Part shown: positions 9,626 through 18,606 of the stretch, one piece after another
Layout of the letters: each line of letters opens with the position of its first letter
How positions within the stretch are numbered: position 1 is the first letter of the stretch
Position numbers and translations under genes: made by a program
DNA from: Petasospora fabianii
Lineage: Eukaryota; Ascomycota; Saccharomycetes; Phaffomycetales; Wickerhamomycetaceae
Length of the DNA stretch: 64,000 nt
Direction: 5' to 3'
Assembly (NCBI GenBank): GCA_022641835.1
Contig: CP048727.1
Coordinates: forward strand, 124,001 to 188,000
Notes under the pieces: generated by a model
What the model saw: the letters and a program-made list of their open reading frames with translations, nothing else
Database searches by the model: none
What the model was told of the DNA's origin: nothing

Positions 9626-11587
9626 ATGAAAGACATCAATGTAACTGCTGCTCAGAGGCAGATCATCACACACCCGGTCGACGCGTCCCGAACACTTCGA
9701 ATCGTGAGTGGACCAGGAGCTGGTAAGTCAACTACACTCGTTTACAAGCTCGCTTATCTCGTTGGCGAAGGCCTCATCCCTCCTGAAAGGATTCTCGTGC
9801 TCTCTATGACCAATAGGGCAGTCGACAGTATGAAGAGTAAGCTTGTTGAGGTGCTCGGAGAGCAGGTGGCTGCCACAATCAACGTGCACACGTTCCATGC
9901 CCTTAGCCATATGATGATGAGTGAGAAGGATGATTGGTACACTGACGTTGAAGTGCTAGATGAACCAGGCTGGACGGTGCTGAGTCAACTGGCCAAGATC
10001 AACAAGTATCGACTCAGGGATTGCATCACCAAGGTGAAAGCGCTTGGTGGAGATGACGATGCTATCAAGGAGGTAAGTGATGAGTTTGGCATAAGTCAAA
10101 AGAATCTTAAGAACGTCTTAGAATTGTTGGACCGCATGCACACTATAATCCATTCAGATTTCTTGAGAGGTGCCAAGAAACTGATGAAGAATGGAGAAGT
10201 GTCTCTCGAATATGACATCTGTGTCGTTGATGAGTTCCAGGACATGTATCAGGAACTTTGGGAGTTCATCGAACTCATCGCCAGAGACACACATCTCGTT
10301 GTTGCTGGAGACCCACACCAGTCCATTTATAACTTCCTTGGGTCTAATGACATTGTAGAAGAAAAACTTGAAGATTACAGACCATCAGATACCATAAGCA
10401 TGACGGAATCGTTCCGTTCCACGCCTGAGATCATCTCCGCTTCTGAACAAGTGCTCTCACATGACCGCTCTCTTACTTCAACTCTCCAGCCCGTGTGTAA
10501 GCCCATCCTCACCACTTTTAGCTCAGAAGACGAACAATACCAATACATATCCGATGAGATCCTTCGCTTAACGCTCTCTTCCTCCTCACAGATCCAATAC
10601 CGAGACATTGCCATCCTGGCACGCACAAATGCCGAACTTCAACAACTAACAAGGACACTCTCGTTCTATCACATCCCGAACCTCAAACTCAGTTCCAACC
10701 CGACATGGCTTGACAATGAGCTCGTGAATCTAATGAATTATCTCAATGTTCTATATAGACCAGAGAGGGCTCATTGGTCGGTTGTATGCACGTTACGTCT
10801 CGTTCCTGGTGTCGGCCCAGTCATGGTGACAAGGCTTGAACATGAGGCTAATGAGAAAGGGGTGTCATTCTATGATTATCTGGTTTCTAATCGTGAAAAT
10901 TTGAAGCCTGTCGTGCAGAATTATATTGATACGATGGAGCAGACGAGGCAGAGTATTGATTTCCATGATACGAAGAGTATTATGAAAGGGCTGTTGCACG
11001 TTGCTGATCAATTGGGGTTGAAGAAGCTTGTTTCCCGAAAGGTTAAGACTCAAATGGATCATAAGCATGTTACGAAACAGATATTAGACTTTTATGAGAA
11101 TATGAAGATGTTTGCATTGGAAAAAACAGAGGAGATTAGCGTTGCAGAGTACTTCTTGCAGAACTACATGGATCGAGTTGGAGTGATCAAGAGAAAAGAT
11201 GCGGTGAGAGTATCAACCGTACACTCTGCTAAAGGATTAGAGTTCCCCATAGTGTTTTTGCTTGCTGGTGATAAGATTATTAGTGAGAGTGAGGAGGACA
11301 GAAGACTGTTGTATGTTGGTATGACGAGGGCCCAGAGCTTACTATACGTGAATGTACTGGACAATGGTACCCAAGGGTTCAATGAGCCATGGTTCCATAA
11401 AAGATTCAGAGAGAACTTCCAGTTTGAACCTCCAATTGTCACAGAGACTTTGATCCAGGCCATAAAGCAAAGACCCCAGCCAATGGGACAAGTGAGACAA
11501 TTCCACACATCAGCGAGACGTACATTCTCCAAGCCATTATTTATGAGATCTGGTTTGAAGCTGCTAAGACATTTAATACGTAATTAG
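9626..11587 (+). CDS. HMI1: Mitochondrial UvrD/Rep-type DNA helicase with C-terminal targeting signal
   Basis: The 653-residue superfamily 1A helicase carries motif I SGPGAGKST (about 28-36), motif II VVDEFQDMY, QSIYNFLGS, motif V HSAKGLEFP and motif VI RRLLYVGMTRA. The very C-terminus (about 615-653) is basic, lacks acidic residues and has the pattern RQFHTSARRTFSKPLF then LKLLRHLIRN, which looks like a mitochondrial presequence placed at the end. That arrangement is a documented peculiarity of Saccharomyces Hmi1, a matrix helicase needed for mtDNA maintenance, and separates it from nuclear Srs2. The Leu of motif VI is encoded by CTG, showing standard decoding. The ATG at 9626 puts motif I close to the N-terminus as in the family. 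Confidence 0.9.
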   Translation: MKDINVTAAQRQIITHPVDASRTLRIVSGPGAGKSTTLVYKLAYLVGEGLIPPERILVLSMTNRAVDSMKSKLVEVLGEQVAATINVHTFHALSHMMMSEKDDWYTDVEVLDEPGWTVLSQLAKINKYRLRDCITKVKALGGDDDAIKEVSDEFGISQKNLKNVLELLDRMHTIIHSDFLRGAKKLMKNGEVSLEYDICVVDEFQDMYQELWEFIELIARDTHLVVAGDPHQSIYNFLGSNDIVEEKLEDYRPSDTISMTESFRSTPEIISASEQVLSHDRSLTSTLQPVCKPILTTFSSEDEQYQYISDEILRLTLSSSSQIQYRDIAILARTNAELQQLTRTLSFYHIPNLKLSSNPTWLDNELVNLMNYLNVLYRPERAHWSVVCTLRLVPGVGPVMVTRLEHEANEKGVSFYDYLVSNRENLKPVVQNYIDTMEQTRQSIDFHDTKSIMKGLLHVADQLGLKKLVSRKVKTQMDHKHVTKQILDFYENMKMFALEKTEEISVAEYFLQNYMDRVGVIKRKDAVRVSTVHSAKGLEFPIVFLLAGDKIISESEEDRRLLYVGMTRAQSLLYVNVLDNGTQGFNEPWFHKRFRENFQFEPPIVTETLIQAIKQRPQPMGQVRQFHTSARRTFSKPLFMRSGLKLLRHLIRN

Positions 11588-11806
11588 AGAGAGAATAGAA
11601 GCGATAGAGATAGAATTGAGCATTAGTCAAAAGTAATAGTCGACGTTTATAACGTCTCGCGATTAACGGACTTATTTTGCATCTTTAACCGTTAACTCCA
11701 TGAGCTCATATGAATTTGAATATATAAATACCAGAGCAATAAACTAACTTTTATCTCTATCCATCCTCCAGTTTTCAATAATCAATTGGTAAAACAACGA
11801 ACGAAA

Positions 11807-12508
11807 ATGTCTACAAAACTCGCAGTCATCGGTGCCAATGGCAAAGTGGCCTCTCTTCTCATCAAACGTCTTGCTCAGCTCAAGTCAGAGTTTGACACCA
11901 CTGCCTTTATCCGCAACTCAGACCAGGCACCAAAGTTTGAGAGTTTGGGAATCAAGCACTCAACTGACATAGACATCACCAACACGAGTTTGAAGAGTGT
12001 CACTCAGACTTTGAAAGGTTTCGATGCCGTTGTGTTCAGTGCTGGTTCTGGTGGTAAGGACCTCGACACCACCTTCACAGTTGATCTTGATGGTGCCGTT
12101 AAGGTTGCAGAGGCTGTCAAGGCCAACAATATCAAGAAGTTTATCCTTGTGAGTGCTATTAAGGCCGATGATAGAGATTTTTGGTGGAGCAGCAGTCTCA
12201 GATCTTACTACATTGCTAAGAAGTATGCCGATGATGTAATCAAGACTTTGGACATCGATTGGACCATTCTTCAACCAGGCTGGCTCTTGGATATAGAGAG
12301 CATTGGTAAAATTAAAGATCCATCTTCCATTAATGCCTATACTGAGACCATCAACATTGGCACTGATAGTGCCAAGATTAGCGTCCCAAGAGATGACGTT
12401 GCCATCGCCATCATTGAGTCCTTGAGATCTTCTAACTCGGCCAAGAAGGTTATCCCATTGATCTCCGGTGACATTCCAATTGCTGAAGCCATCAAGAGCT
12501 TGAAGTGA
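11807..12508 (+). CDS. Atypical short-chain dehydrogenase / NAD(P)-binding protein, YMR090W-like
   Basis: The 233-residue Rossmann-fold protein starts MSTKLAVIGANGKVASLL, where GANGKV is the dinucleotide-binding glycine motif. Further matches to the Saccharomyces YMR090W family are FDAVVFSAGSGGKD, TVDLDGAVKVAEA, FILVSAIKADDRDFWW, YYIAKKYADD and WTILQPGWL. Function is unknown in Saccharomyces, and the protein is probably a cytosolic NmrA-like oxidoreductase or cofactor sensor. The first in-frame ATG at 11807 was chosen; the upstream in-frame codons lack an ATG. It converges on VPS52, with stops about 130 bp apart. Confidence 0.88.
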   Translation: MSTKLAVIGANGKVASLLIKRLAQLKSEFDTTAFIRNSDQAPKFESLGIKHSTDIDITNTSLKSVTQTLKGFDAVVFSAGSGGKDLDTTFTVDLDGAVKVAEAVKANNIKKFILVSAIKADDRDFWWSSSLRSYYIAKKYADDVIKTLDIDWTILQPGWLLDIESIGKIKDPSSINAYTETINIGTDSAKISVPRDDVAIAIIESLRSSNSAKKVIPLISGDIPIAEAIKSLK

Positions 12509-12636
12509 GCTTGTGTTTATACTTCAGAATCTTTGCAGGTCAAGTCTACAGGTTTGTATTACACGTACTCAGATTATATGCCCTTATAATTACCATCATA
12601 CTCAGCTAATGAAGATATAGAGCACCTGTCACTAAA

Positions 12637-14439
12637 TCAATTCGGTTGGAAAGCATCAACAAGCAACTGGAAATGCTCAGTCTCCCCCTGTGCAGGGTTA
12701 CCTTCACACTCTGTCAGCACACCCAAGACATAAGAATAGTTTGTATACAAGAATACCTCAGCCTGTTTAGAGCTCTTTGACATCTTTGTCATGATCGACT
12801 CATAATCATTTCTAAGTCTCTGCACAGAATTGTATAGTGGCTCCTGATGCGTTTGGGAATGTTCATCATACTTTGTAAGCATGAAGAATCCATAAAGTAG
12901 ATTCGTAAACTGTACTGTTAGTGGATGTGGAGAGTTTGTCTTAATGTCAGCAATGTATGAGCTCTTTGTTGAAGCCCTTTTCATACTTTCACAATTCAAA
13001 TCAATCAATTGTTGGAACCTTGGCCACAGTAGGATCATTTGCAAGTTGAAGTAATCTTCAATGACGGGGATTCTGCGTTTCTGCAACTCAAAGATGAGAC
13101 TCTGACTAAGACGAATCATAATCAAGCAACCAAATACATCAAACGTGTTTCCTATTAGCAACTTAGTGTATGCACTTCCCATTTTGTACACTGGGTCAAA
13201 GATTTGTTCAAATAGTGCATTAGCTTCACCACCCATCTTGAAGAACTCTGTGAGGAACAAATACTCCACAGATCCATTATCGAGCAATGCCAAGTTAAAA
13301 CTGCGGAATCCAACCTCCATATTGAAACTTACTTGGTTGTGCTCAGCTATTTGTGCAAGCATCACAGTTGGATCCTCAGCTTTGACAATTTGTGCCCTCT
13401 TACCAATGCTATAATCACCTGTTGGTTGAGTTGATGATGACGATGATGTTGTATTCGTCGCACGCTTGAAGAACCCCTGTGATGCTGTCCCTCCAATAAG
13501 TGTTGATTTGTCCGTGTAAGAATACACTTTCAACTTCTCAAGAGAGTGGAGATAACGATGGAAATGAGCTTGATAGTACCATCTAATGGTGTATGTGTAA
13601 GCCTGACGTAATTCAAGAGCGAGCGATGGATTATGAGTATTGAGGAAAATGTAGATCTCTTTCACGTTAATAAGTGATTGCTGTACGACTTGTGATGCTG
13701 TTCCAATCACACGAAGCTTTTTGATGTTTGAGACGATATAGTTTTTGATACGTTCAAGTGCCTTCTTGTGTAGAAGATCTAGTAAAGTGGTGAGCTTAGA
13801 TAAGGAGGGCATTTGGGAGAATTGTTCATCACTGGTGTATTTTGTAAAGATCTGGGATTTGTCTGAAAGGAAATGAAGGTTCTCACACCACTTTGGGTTG
13901 ATTTCACCATTGTAGATCGACTTGATAACGGAAGGTGGGATGATAAGATCAGACACGATGGGTGTGTATTTGCCCTCGAGTTCTGTTCTCTTGGTAAGAT
14001 TCTGCGACAGAGTCAATGATCGAGCTTTGAGAGACTCGAGCTCCTTGGAAAGCTCTACCAGATGCGAATTGAATCCGCTAAGAAACTCGGAGAGTGGGTG
14101 GAGCGTCTTGTCAAGCTCATCAACTGTGAGTTGAAAGTCGAGCAATTGCTTGAGCTCCTTCTCATACTCGGCAGGTGTCTCGGCTTGGGTCAGCAAAAAC
14201 CGTATCTCTTCTAGCGACTTACCCTTGTCAAACACATCTTCAAGCTCTGGCACCTCCTTCTGTGTCTCTATCTCTGGATCTGTGGGCAGAAGGTCCTGAA
14301 ACTCCGGGTGTAGAATGGCCTTGAGCCTATCGAGGGGTTCAACGTTGTCAGCTGAAGCTGCTGGTGGCTGCTTCGAAATTGAACGTCGTGAGAGTCGCCT
14401 TTGCTGTGGCTGTGGGGTTTGCAACTGTGTCTCTGTCAT
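12637..14439 (-). CDS. VPS52: GARP tethering complex subunit Vps52
   Basis: The 600-residue protein matches Vps52, a subunit of the GARP complex that tethers endosome-derived vesicles at the late Golgi. Family hallmarks include a helical N-terminal half, the segment VSDLIIPPSVIKSIYNGEIN, LALELRQAYTYTIRWYYQAHF and LWPRFQQLIDLNCESMKRA. It ends EHFQLLVDAFQPN, matching the family end. The first 35 residues are Gln/Pro/Arg-rich and probably disordered. The length is close to the 641 residues of the Saccharomyces protein. It lies in tandem downstream of RFC4 with a 185-bp gap. Confidence 0.93.
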   Translation of the reverse strand: MTETQLQTPQPQQRRLSRRSISKQPPAASADNVEPLDRLKAILHPEFQDLLPTDPEIETQKEVPELEDVFDKGKSLEEIRFLLTQAETPAEYEKELKQLLDFQLTVDELDKTLHPLSEFLSGFNSHLVELSKELESLKARSLTLSQNLTKRTELEGKYTPIVSDLIIPPSVIKSIYNGEINPKWCENLHFLSDKSQIFTKYTSDEQFSQMPSLSKLTTLLDLLHKKALERIKNYIVSNIKKLRVIGTASQVVQQSLINVKEIYIFLNTHNPSLALELRQAYTYTIRWYYQAHFHRYLHSLEKLKVYSYTDKSTLIGGTASQGFFKRATNTTSSSSSTQPTGDYSIGKRAQIVKAEDPTVMLAQIAEHNQVSFNMEVGFRSFNLALLDNGSVEYLFLTEFFKMGGEANALFEQIFDPVYKMGSAYTKLLIGNTFDVFGCLIMIRLSQSLIFELQKRRIPVIEDYFNLQMILLWPRFQQLIDLNCESMKRASTKSSYIADIKTNSPHPLTVQFTNLLYGFFMLTKYDEHSQTHQEPLYNSVQRLRNDYESIMTKMSKSSKQAEVFLYTNYSYVLGVLTECEGNPAQGETEHFQLLVDAFQPN

Positions 14440-14624
14440 TGTTTCTTAGTACCTATCAATTGAGTTACTTGATTAAAGAGTTATTGATATTGTTTGTTTA
14501 TTGTTATAGTTTGATTTGCTGGAGGTTTCGGGGGTTTTTTCCTAAAATGGCAATTTTCCTATTTGGGCAGGTGCTTATTCGCAACCAGGTCTACAATTTA
14601 TAGAAGTAATGACAAGTTACTAAA

Positions 14625-15596
14625 TCACTTAATCTCAGCTAATCTTGCTATCAAAGCACTCAGTTGGAGGAAAGAACCAACACCTTCAAGCACACGCATG
14701 TGTGTGATACCGATCTCTCGCATGATTTCGAGTCGTTTACTCTCGTTGACCTCGTTAAGGTTCTTTGTAACTTTGAAACTCGTCGAGGCAATGTCAATAG
14801 CCGAATAACCCTTTTCCCAGAGTGTCTTAAGGAATCCGAGACTCTCATCAATGTTCTTGTCCCTTACACAGCTCAAAATCATCTTCTTGATCACAAGCGG
14901 ATGTGGTGAGTCCACAATCTTGAAGACGTTCTCACCATTAACAAATCCAAACCCGGCAACGGTACTTTGCAAATTGTTAATCGCCTGTCTCATATCACCC
15001 TCTGCGGTGAAGATCAAAGCCTCGAGTCCATCGTTCGAGTATTTGACGTCCTCCTCCTTGATGATCTCAAGTAGTCTCTTCAGCACCTCCTCATCGGCCA
15101 ACTTGCCATATCTCAAGATGGCACAACGAGATTGCAATGGCTCAATGATCTTGTTACTCTGATTACACGCAAATGCAAATCTCGTTGTGTTGGAATAAAT
15201 CTCCATCGTACGTCTAAGGGCCTGTTGTGCCCCGGGAGTCATAGAATCTGCCTCATCCAGGATAATGATCTTATGACGACCCGTCGGTAGTTGTACTTTC
15301 TTCTGAGCAAATTGTTTGATCTTGTTACGCACAACTTCGATACCACGATCATCTGAAGCATTCAACTCAAGCACAGCATCGTTATATGACTTACCCAGAA
15401 GCTCACGGGCAAGACAATGCACAGATGTGGTCTTTCCGATACCTGGAAGTCCAGAGATAATGACGTGGGGCATATTACCATCACGGGCAATCAACTTGAG
15501 ACGTTCGATAGTCTCTGTGTTCCCCACCACGTCCTTGAGTACGAGAGGACGGTATTTCTCCACCCATGGCAGTTCGAGTTTAACAGCAAGTGACAT
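14625..15596 (-). CDS. RFC4: Replication factor C small subunit Rfc4
   Basis: An AAA+ clamp-loader subunit that helps load PCNA onto primed DNA. The 323 residues equal the Saccharomyces Rfc4 length. Motifs are Walker [10 protein letters not shown] (49-57), Walker [11 protein letters not shown], sensor CNQSNKII, the arginine finger in [10 protein letters not shown] and [13 protein letters not shown]. The N-terminal LPWVEKYRP box marks RFC small subunits, and [10 protein letters not shown]-like and [13 protein letters not shown] stretches are closest to Rfc4 among the paralogues. Three MluI cell-cycle-box-like elements lie 60-100 bp upstream, predicting G1/S transcription by an MBF-type factor. 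Confidence 0.96.
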   Translation of the reverse strand: MSLAVKLELPWVEKYRPLVLKDVVGNTETIERLKLIARDGNMPHVIISGLPGIGKTTSVHCLARELLGKSYNDAVLELNASDDRGIEVVRNKIKQFAQKKVQLPTGRHKIIILDEADSMTPGAQQALRRTMEIYSNTTRFAFACNQSNKIIEPLQSRCAILRYGKLADEEVLKRLLEIIKEEDVKYSNDGLEALIFTAEGDMRQAINNLQSTVAGFGFVNGENVFKIVDSPHPLVIKKMILSCVRDKNIDESLGFLKTLWEKGYSAIDIASTSFKVTKNLNEVNESKRLEIMREIGITHMRVLEGVGSFLQLSALIARLAEIK

Positions 15597-15657
15597 CTTC
15601 TGTTGTTCTTGTTCAATTGTACAGAGGGAGACAAGAGCGAAGAGAGAACAAACTAAA

Positions 15658-15696
15658 ACGCGTCGCTTCTTTTGACGCGAAACTTTTTATACGCGT
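15658..15696 (-). promoter_or_regulatory. MCB cluster upstream of RFC4
   Basis: ACGCGT at 15658-15663, GACGCGAAA at 15674-15682 and ACGCGT at 15691-15696, all within 40 bp and 62-100 bp upstream of the RFC4 start. ACGCGT and the overlapping SCB-like form are binding sites of the Mbp1/Swi6 family that drive DNA-replication genes at G1/S. Confidence 0.8.
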
Positions 15697-16449
15697 CAGT
15701 GGCCGTTAACTACTGACCACGGAGACTTGAACCAACCGTAGTTTATCTCTGTTTAAGCTCTTTATAACTGTTCTGATATTAGAATCCAATCATATAAACC
15801 AACTAGAATCCTGTATTTAACAGCCAAAACATGAGCTCTTAGAGTCTCCTCTGTCATTTAGGGACGTGCCAGACTCAATGGTTCAATACCCTTACCTTAG
15901 ATACACTTTAAATGCGAGCCTTACTTCTCTGTGACCTCTTTATGCCTGCTATATCATTACTCAAGCTGGACATATGACTAAGACCCACCAAGTTATTTGA
16001 GTCGAAGGCCGAAGAAATGATCAACAGTCTCTGGCAACCAGCCCTTTGACCCTATACTCCTCTATATAATCTTCTACCTTGTTGGCTCGGACCAAATATA
16101 TGAGAGTTAGTTACCAACCAGACTCGATGGGACCTTCCAAATGATGTCTCATCATATCCACCTTAGGGTTTGCAGAAACAATGAACGATCTCTCATTCTT
16201 TGTAGACATGAAAGTGTCTCGGACCACATCTACTAGTCCTGAAACAACCTTAGACGAGCCACACAGACAACATACTGAAGCTTCACAATATACGGCAGAC
16301 ATTAAACGTTTCATTCGTCTCATTTATGGCCAAATTGGGAATCTGAAGTGTATCAGAACATTACGCCATGCATTAAAACTATTACCGGATTGGGACACCA
16401 ATCATCACACATGACACTATAGTCTCATACATGGCACCTTCCTTGTTAC
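15697..16449. other. Intergenic region between RFC4 and the secreted-precursor gene
   Basis: About 750 bp. A 77-codon plus-strand frame at 16181-16414 and an overlapping minus frame have no recognisable features. I see no RNA gene or repeat. Confidence 0.45.
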
Positions 16450-16457
16450 TATAAAAG
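16450..16457 (+). promoter_or_regulatory. TATA box of the secreted-precursor gene
   Basis: TATAAAAG lies 67-74 nt upstream of the ATG at 16524. A strong consensus TATA at this distance supports the frame as an expressed gene. Confidence 0.6.
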
Positions 16458-16523
16458 CATGGCCTAGCCCTGTCTTCTGAGCAATTTAAGACTGAGAGGC
16501 CTTGAATTAACACATTGGCTATC

Positions 16524-17003
16524 ATGCAGCTCTCCACAATTGTTACTTTGGCACTTGCCATCTCACCTGTCTTTTCCCTTCCTATCGCAGCACCAGAAAC
16601 TACTGGTTCATCCACCGATGTAGAGTTCCCCTTCTCTTCCAATGCCATTATAAAGACAGTTAAGCTCTCAGATAATGTGGCTCCACTCATTACAACCGAT
16701 GCTGTCTTGTTCATCAACACCACTATAGCCGATGACACCACTGACACCTCTCTCCTTCAAAAGAGATCCGCTTACAACATCCGTACTCATGCTCCATTCA
16801 GAATGATCAAGGCCGAAGAAAGCGGGGCAATGTGTCCAGAAGGTGGTTGTCGCTTCTACGACTACTGGATCGATGAGAAGGGAAGATACATCTCTGCTGG
16901 AACCGCAAGAAAGGGTGTTCAACCATTCCCAAAGGGTACAATTATTGCCACTAACGTGAACGCTTTCAAAGTCCTTACCCATCCAAGATTGTATTCCTCT
17001 TAA
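16524..17003 (+). CDS. Unrecognised secreted preproprotein with a Kex2-type cleavage site
   Basis: The 159-residue protein is laid out like a secreted preproprotein. Residues 1-18 (MQLSTIVTLALAISPVFS) form a signal peptide. An acidic, Ser/Thr-rich pro-region follows with one N-glycosylation sequon (INTT). The dibasic site SLLQKR (76-81) matches Kex2 sites such as those of alpha-factor precursors. The predicted mature part (82-159, 78 residues) is basic, with only two cysteines (104 and 109, in MCPEGGCRF), several aromatics and no membrane segment or GPI signal. There is no tandem pheromone repeat and no Pir-type four-cysteine domain. A small extracellular effector, antimicrobial or cell-wall protein are all possible; none is established. 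The first ATG at 16524 follows a consensus TATA box. It converges on POP3. Confidence 0.8.
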   Translation: MQLSTIVTLALAISPVFSLPIAAPETTGSSTDVEFPFSSNAIIKTVKLSDNVAPLITTDAVLFINTTIADDTTDTSLLQKRSAYNIRTHAPFRMIKAEESGAMCPEGGCRFYDYWIDEKGRYISAGTARKGVQPFPKGTIIATNVNAFKVLTHPRLYSS

Positions 17004-17078
17004 CTACAGGACTCAATCTCTCATAAGTTAGTCATTTCATTAATCAATGCTTGTTGTTTCAATTCGTTACATTCGTAA

Positions 17079-17774
17079 TCACACCTTCTTCTTCGTAATT
17101 TGATCAGCTTTCGGCTTGTTTTTCTTCTTCTTTTCAATCTTTCCCTTCGTTACTTTGCCTTTAATAGGGGCTGTAGTCTTTAGCATCTTCACATTCAGTG
17201 CCTGGTATGACATATTCTCCAACCATGGCACTTTAACATCGGGTACATCATCAAGGAGATCCTTAAAACTTGAACTGATCCCTTCAAATGACTCCATACC
17301 GATAATCCCCGTAGGTTTTCCCAGAGCTTCCTCGATCTTAGACATCGATCCACGCGGGAGGGCAATCAGCTTAACAATATTAGACTCAGTGGAGGAAGTA
17401 TAGCATAAAGTGGGGAATTGTTGGGTGATGAGTGGTGGTTCAATATCTGGCTTGCATACAAAGACATACTTAAGCGGTGTCGTATTGAGCGGTGTTTTCT
17501 TGAACTTGGACTTGGCTTGTGCTTCAAGGACCTTGACAGTCGAATTAAACCCAAGGGTTATATGTTTGAGACATTCGGGCTCGTTCGGAGTGAACTTTTG
17601 TGTCTTTAGATCGTTAAACTTTTTGATCTCTTGAAGTTGTAGTAGGAGGAATTCGAGGATCTGTGATTGGATTGCGGAGTCTATAAAGGGGAACTCAGCC
17701 TGTGGGAACGGATTATCAAGTAAAGGCTTGAATACAGTACGTCTCTTTTTTTCAACATCGACGATTGAAGTCAT
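17079..17774 (-). CDS. POP3: RNase P / RNase MRP protein subunit Pop3
   Basis: A protein component of nuclear RNase P and RNase MRP, which process tRNA 5' ends and pre-rRNA. The match to Saccharomyces Pop3 includes RRTVFKPLLDNPF, KYVFVCKPDIEPPL, QQFPTLCYTSS, VKLIALPRGSM, VPWLENMSYQALNVKMLKTT and a basic tail rich in Lys. The ATG at 17774 (MTSIVDVEKKRR) was chosen because it aligns with the family start; an upstream in-frame ATG at 17840 would add 22 residues with no counterpart. From 17774 the protein is 231 residues. Two copies of an ACACCC-type motif lie upstream (17861-17871 and 17887-17897). Confidence 0.88.
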   Translation of the reverse strand: MTSIVDVEKKRRTVFKPLLDNPFPQAEFPFIDSAIQSQILEFLLLQLQEIKKFNDLKTQKFTPNEPECLKHITLGFNSTVKVLEAQAKSKFKKTPLNTTPLKYVFVCKPDIEPPLITQQFPTLCYTSSTESNIVKLIALPRGSMSKIEEALGKPTGIIGMESFEGISSSFKDLLDDVPDVKVPWLENMSYQALNVKMLKTTAPIKGKVTKGKIEKKKKNKPKADQITKKKV

Positions 17775-17860
17775 TGTGGGCTTGTACTTGACAATACTAA
17801 CGAGAGAGAAGTAGTCGTTGATGCAAGGGCACAGATGCATTTTTCAACATAGTTCGCTTT

Positions 17861-17897
17861 ACACCCGGACATTTTCTTTTCCTATAACACCCAAACA
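17861..17897. promoter_or_regulatory. Pair of ACACCC-type promoter motifs upstream of POP3
   Basis: ACACCCGGACA at 17861-17871 and ACACCCAAACA at 17887-17897, 87-123 nt upstream of the POP3 start. The first recurs at two other promoters in the window, with a one-base variant at a third. It resembles the Rap1 consensus, though with a mismatch. Confidence 0.45.
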
Positions 17898-18481
17898 CCA
17901 CATCAACGTTCACAATAAAGTCATATATAATCATTAATATTAACTTTTTGGAGGAGCCATGTTGCAAGCAATCTCTAAAAATACTTAAAATGCTCTAGAG
18001 TGTTTTAATTGGTTCTTTTTCATGCTTTTCAGCCCTATAATAGCATTCACTTTTTGTGAATTCTTTAGTGGTTCGGAAACCAGATGTATAGTATTGAAAT
18101 TGAATTTTAGTATATAGAATATATTGGATATAAAACACATCAAATAAACTAATATAATGATTTCCATTGTTAGATTATTTCAGGAGTCAGTTTGATGTAG
18201 CTAGGACGTGTTATAATGGTCTCATTTGTAGCAGCAAAAGTAGTTAATAAAAGCCAGTCTGCGACATCGACTTGCGATGGCTCTAGTTCAATCATCCCAT
18301 CCAACAGATAACCTTGCCCTTTTCGAGCTGTTTAACTGATCAACTCATGAATTACTAATGATACATATGATGAAAAATCCATTTATAAACAAGATACAGT
18401 TCAACAAAGCTTATTCTAATATTTATACCAAGTGAGGGCTACATCGTAGGTCTTTATGCAGAAAGCTCTTTAACAAGAAAG
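17898..18481. other. AT-rich spacer between POP3 and tRNA-Asp
   Basis: About 580 bp of AT-rich sequence with no supported gene. The minus frame at 17985-18167 is too poor in composition to be coding. No RNA gene motif was recognised. Confidence 0.45.
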
Positions 18482-18553
18482 TCCGTGATAGTTTAGTGGC
18501 TAGAATCTCCGCTTGTCGCGCGGAGGACCAGGGTTCGATTCCCTGTCGCGGAG
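18482..18553 (+). tRNA. tRNA-Asp(GTC)
   Basis: A 72-nt cloverleaf without intron. The acceptor stem is TCCGTGA with TCGCGGA plus discriminator G. The anticodon GTC sits in the loop of CGCTTGTCGCG. The A box TAGTTTAGTGG and the B box GGTTCGATTCC (18532-18542) are canonical. The sequence is very close to Saccharomyces tRNA-Asp. CCA is not encoded. A T7 run at 18560-18566 is a Pol III terminator. Confidence 0.97.
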
Positions 18554-18559
18554 CTCTTA

Positions 18560-18566
18560 TTTTTTT
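18560..18566 (+). terminator. Pol III terminator of tRNA-Asp
   Basis: Seven consecutive T residues start 7 nt after the tRNA 3' end. Confidence 0.85.
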
Positions 18567-18570
18567 CTCT

Positions 18571-18606
18571 CCCTCTCTTAACAAGAGAGGGATTGCCTTT
18601 TTTTTT
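18571..18606 (+). repeat. Perfect hairpin followed by T9, just after tRNA-Asp
   Basis: CCCTCTCTT (18571-18579) and AAGAGAGGG (18583-18591) are perfect inverted arms of 9 bp around AAC, followed by ATTGCC and nine T at 18598-18606. It may be a back-up Pol III stop or part of an extended 3' trailer. Confidence 0.6.

Noticed and set aside
16181-16414. 77-codon plus frame upstream of the secreted precursor
   Set aside because: No TATA, domain or composition signal, and the opposite strand is also open.
18571-18606. Bacterial intrinsic terminator
   Set aside because: The context is a eukaryotic chromosome next to a tRNA gene; kept only as an unusual hairpin.
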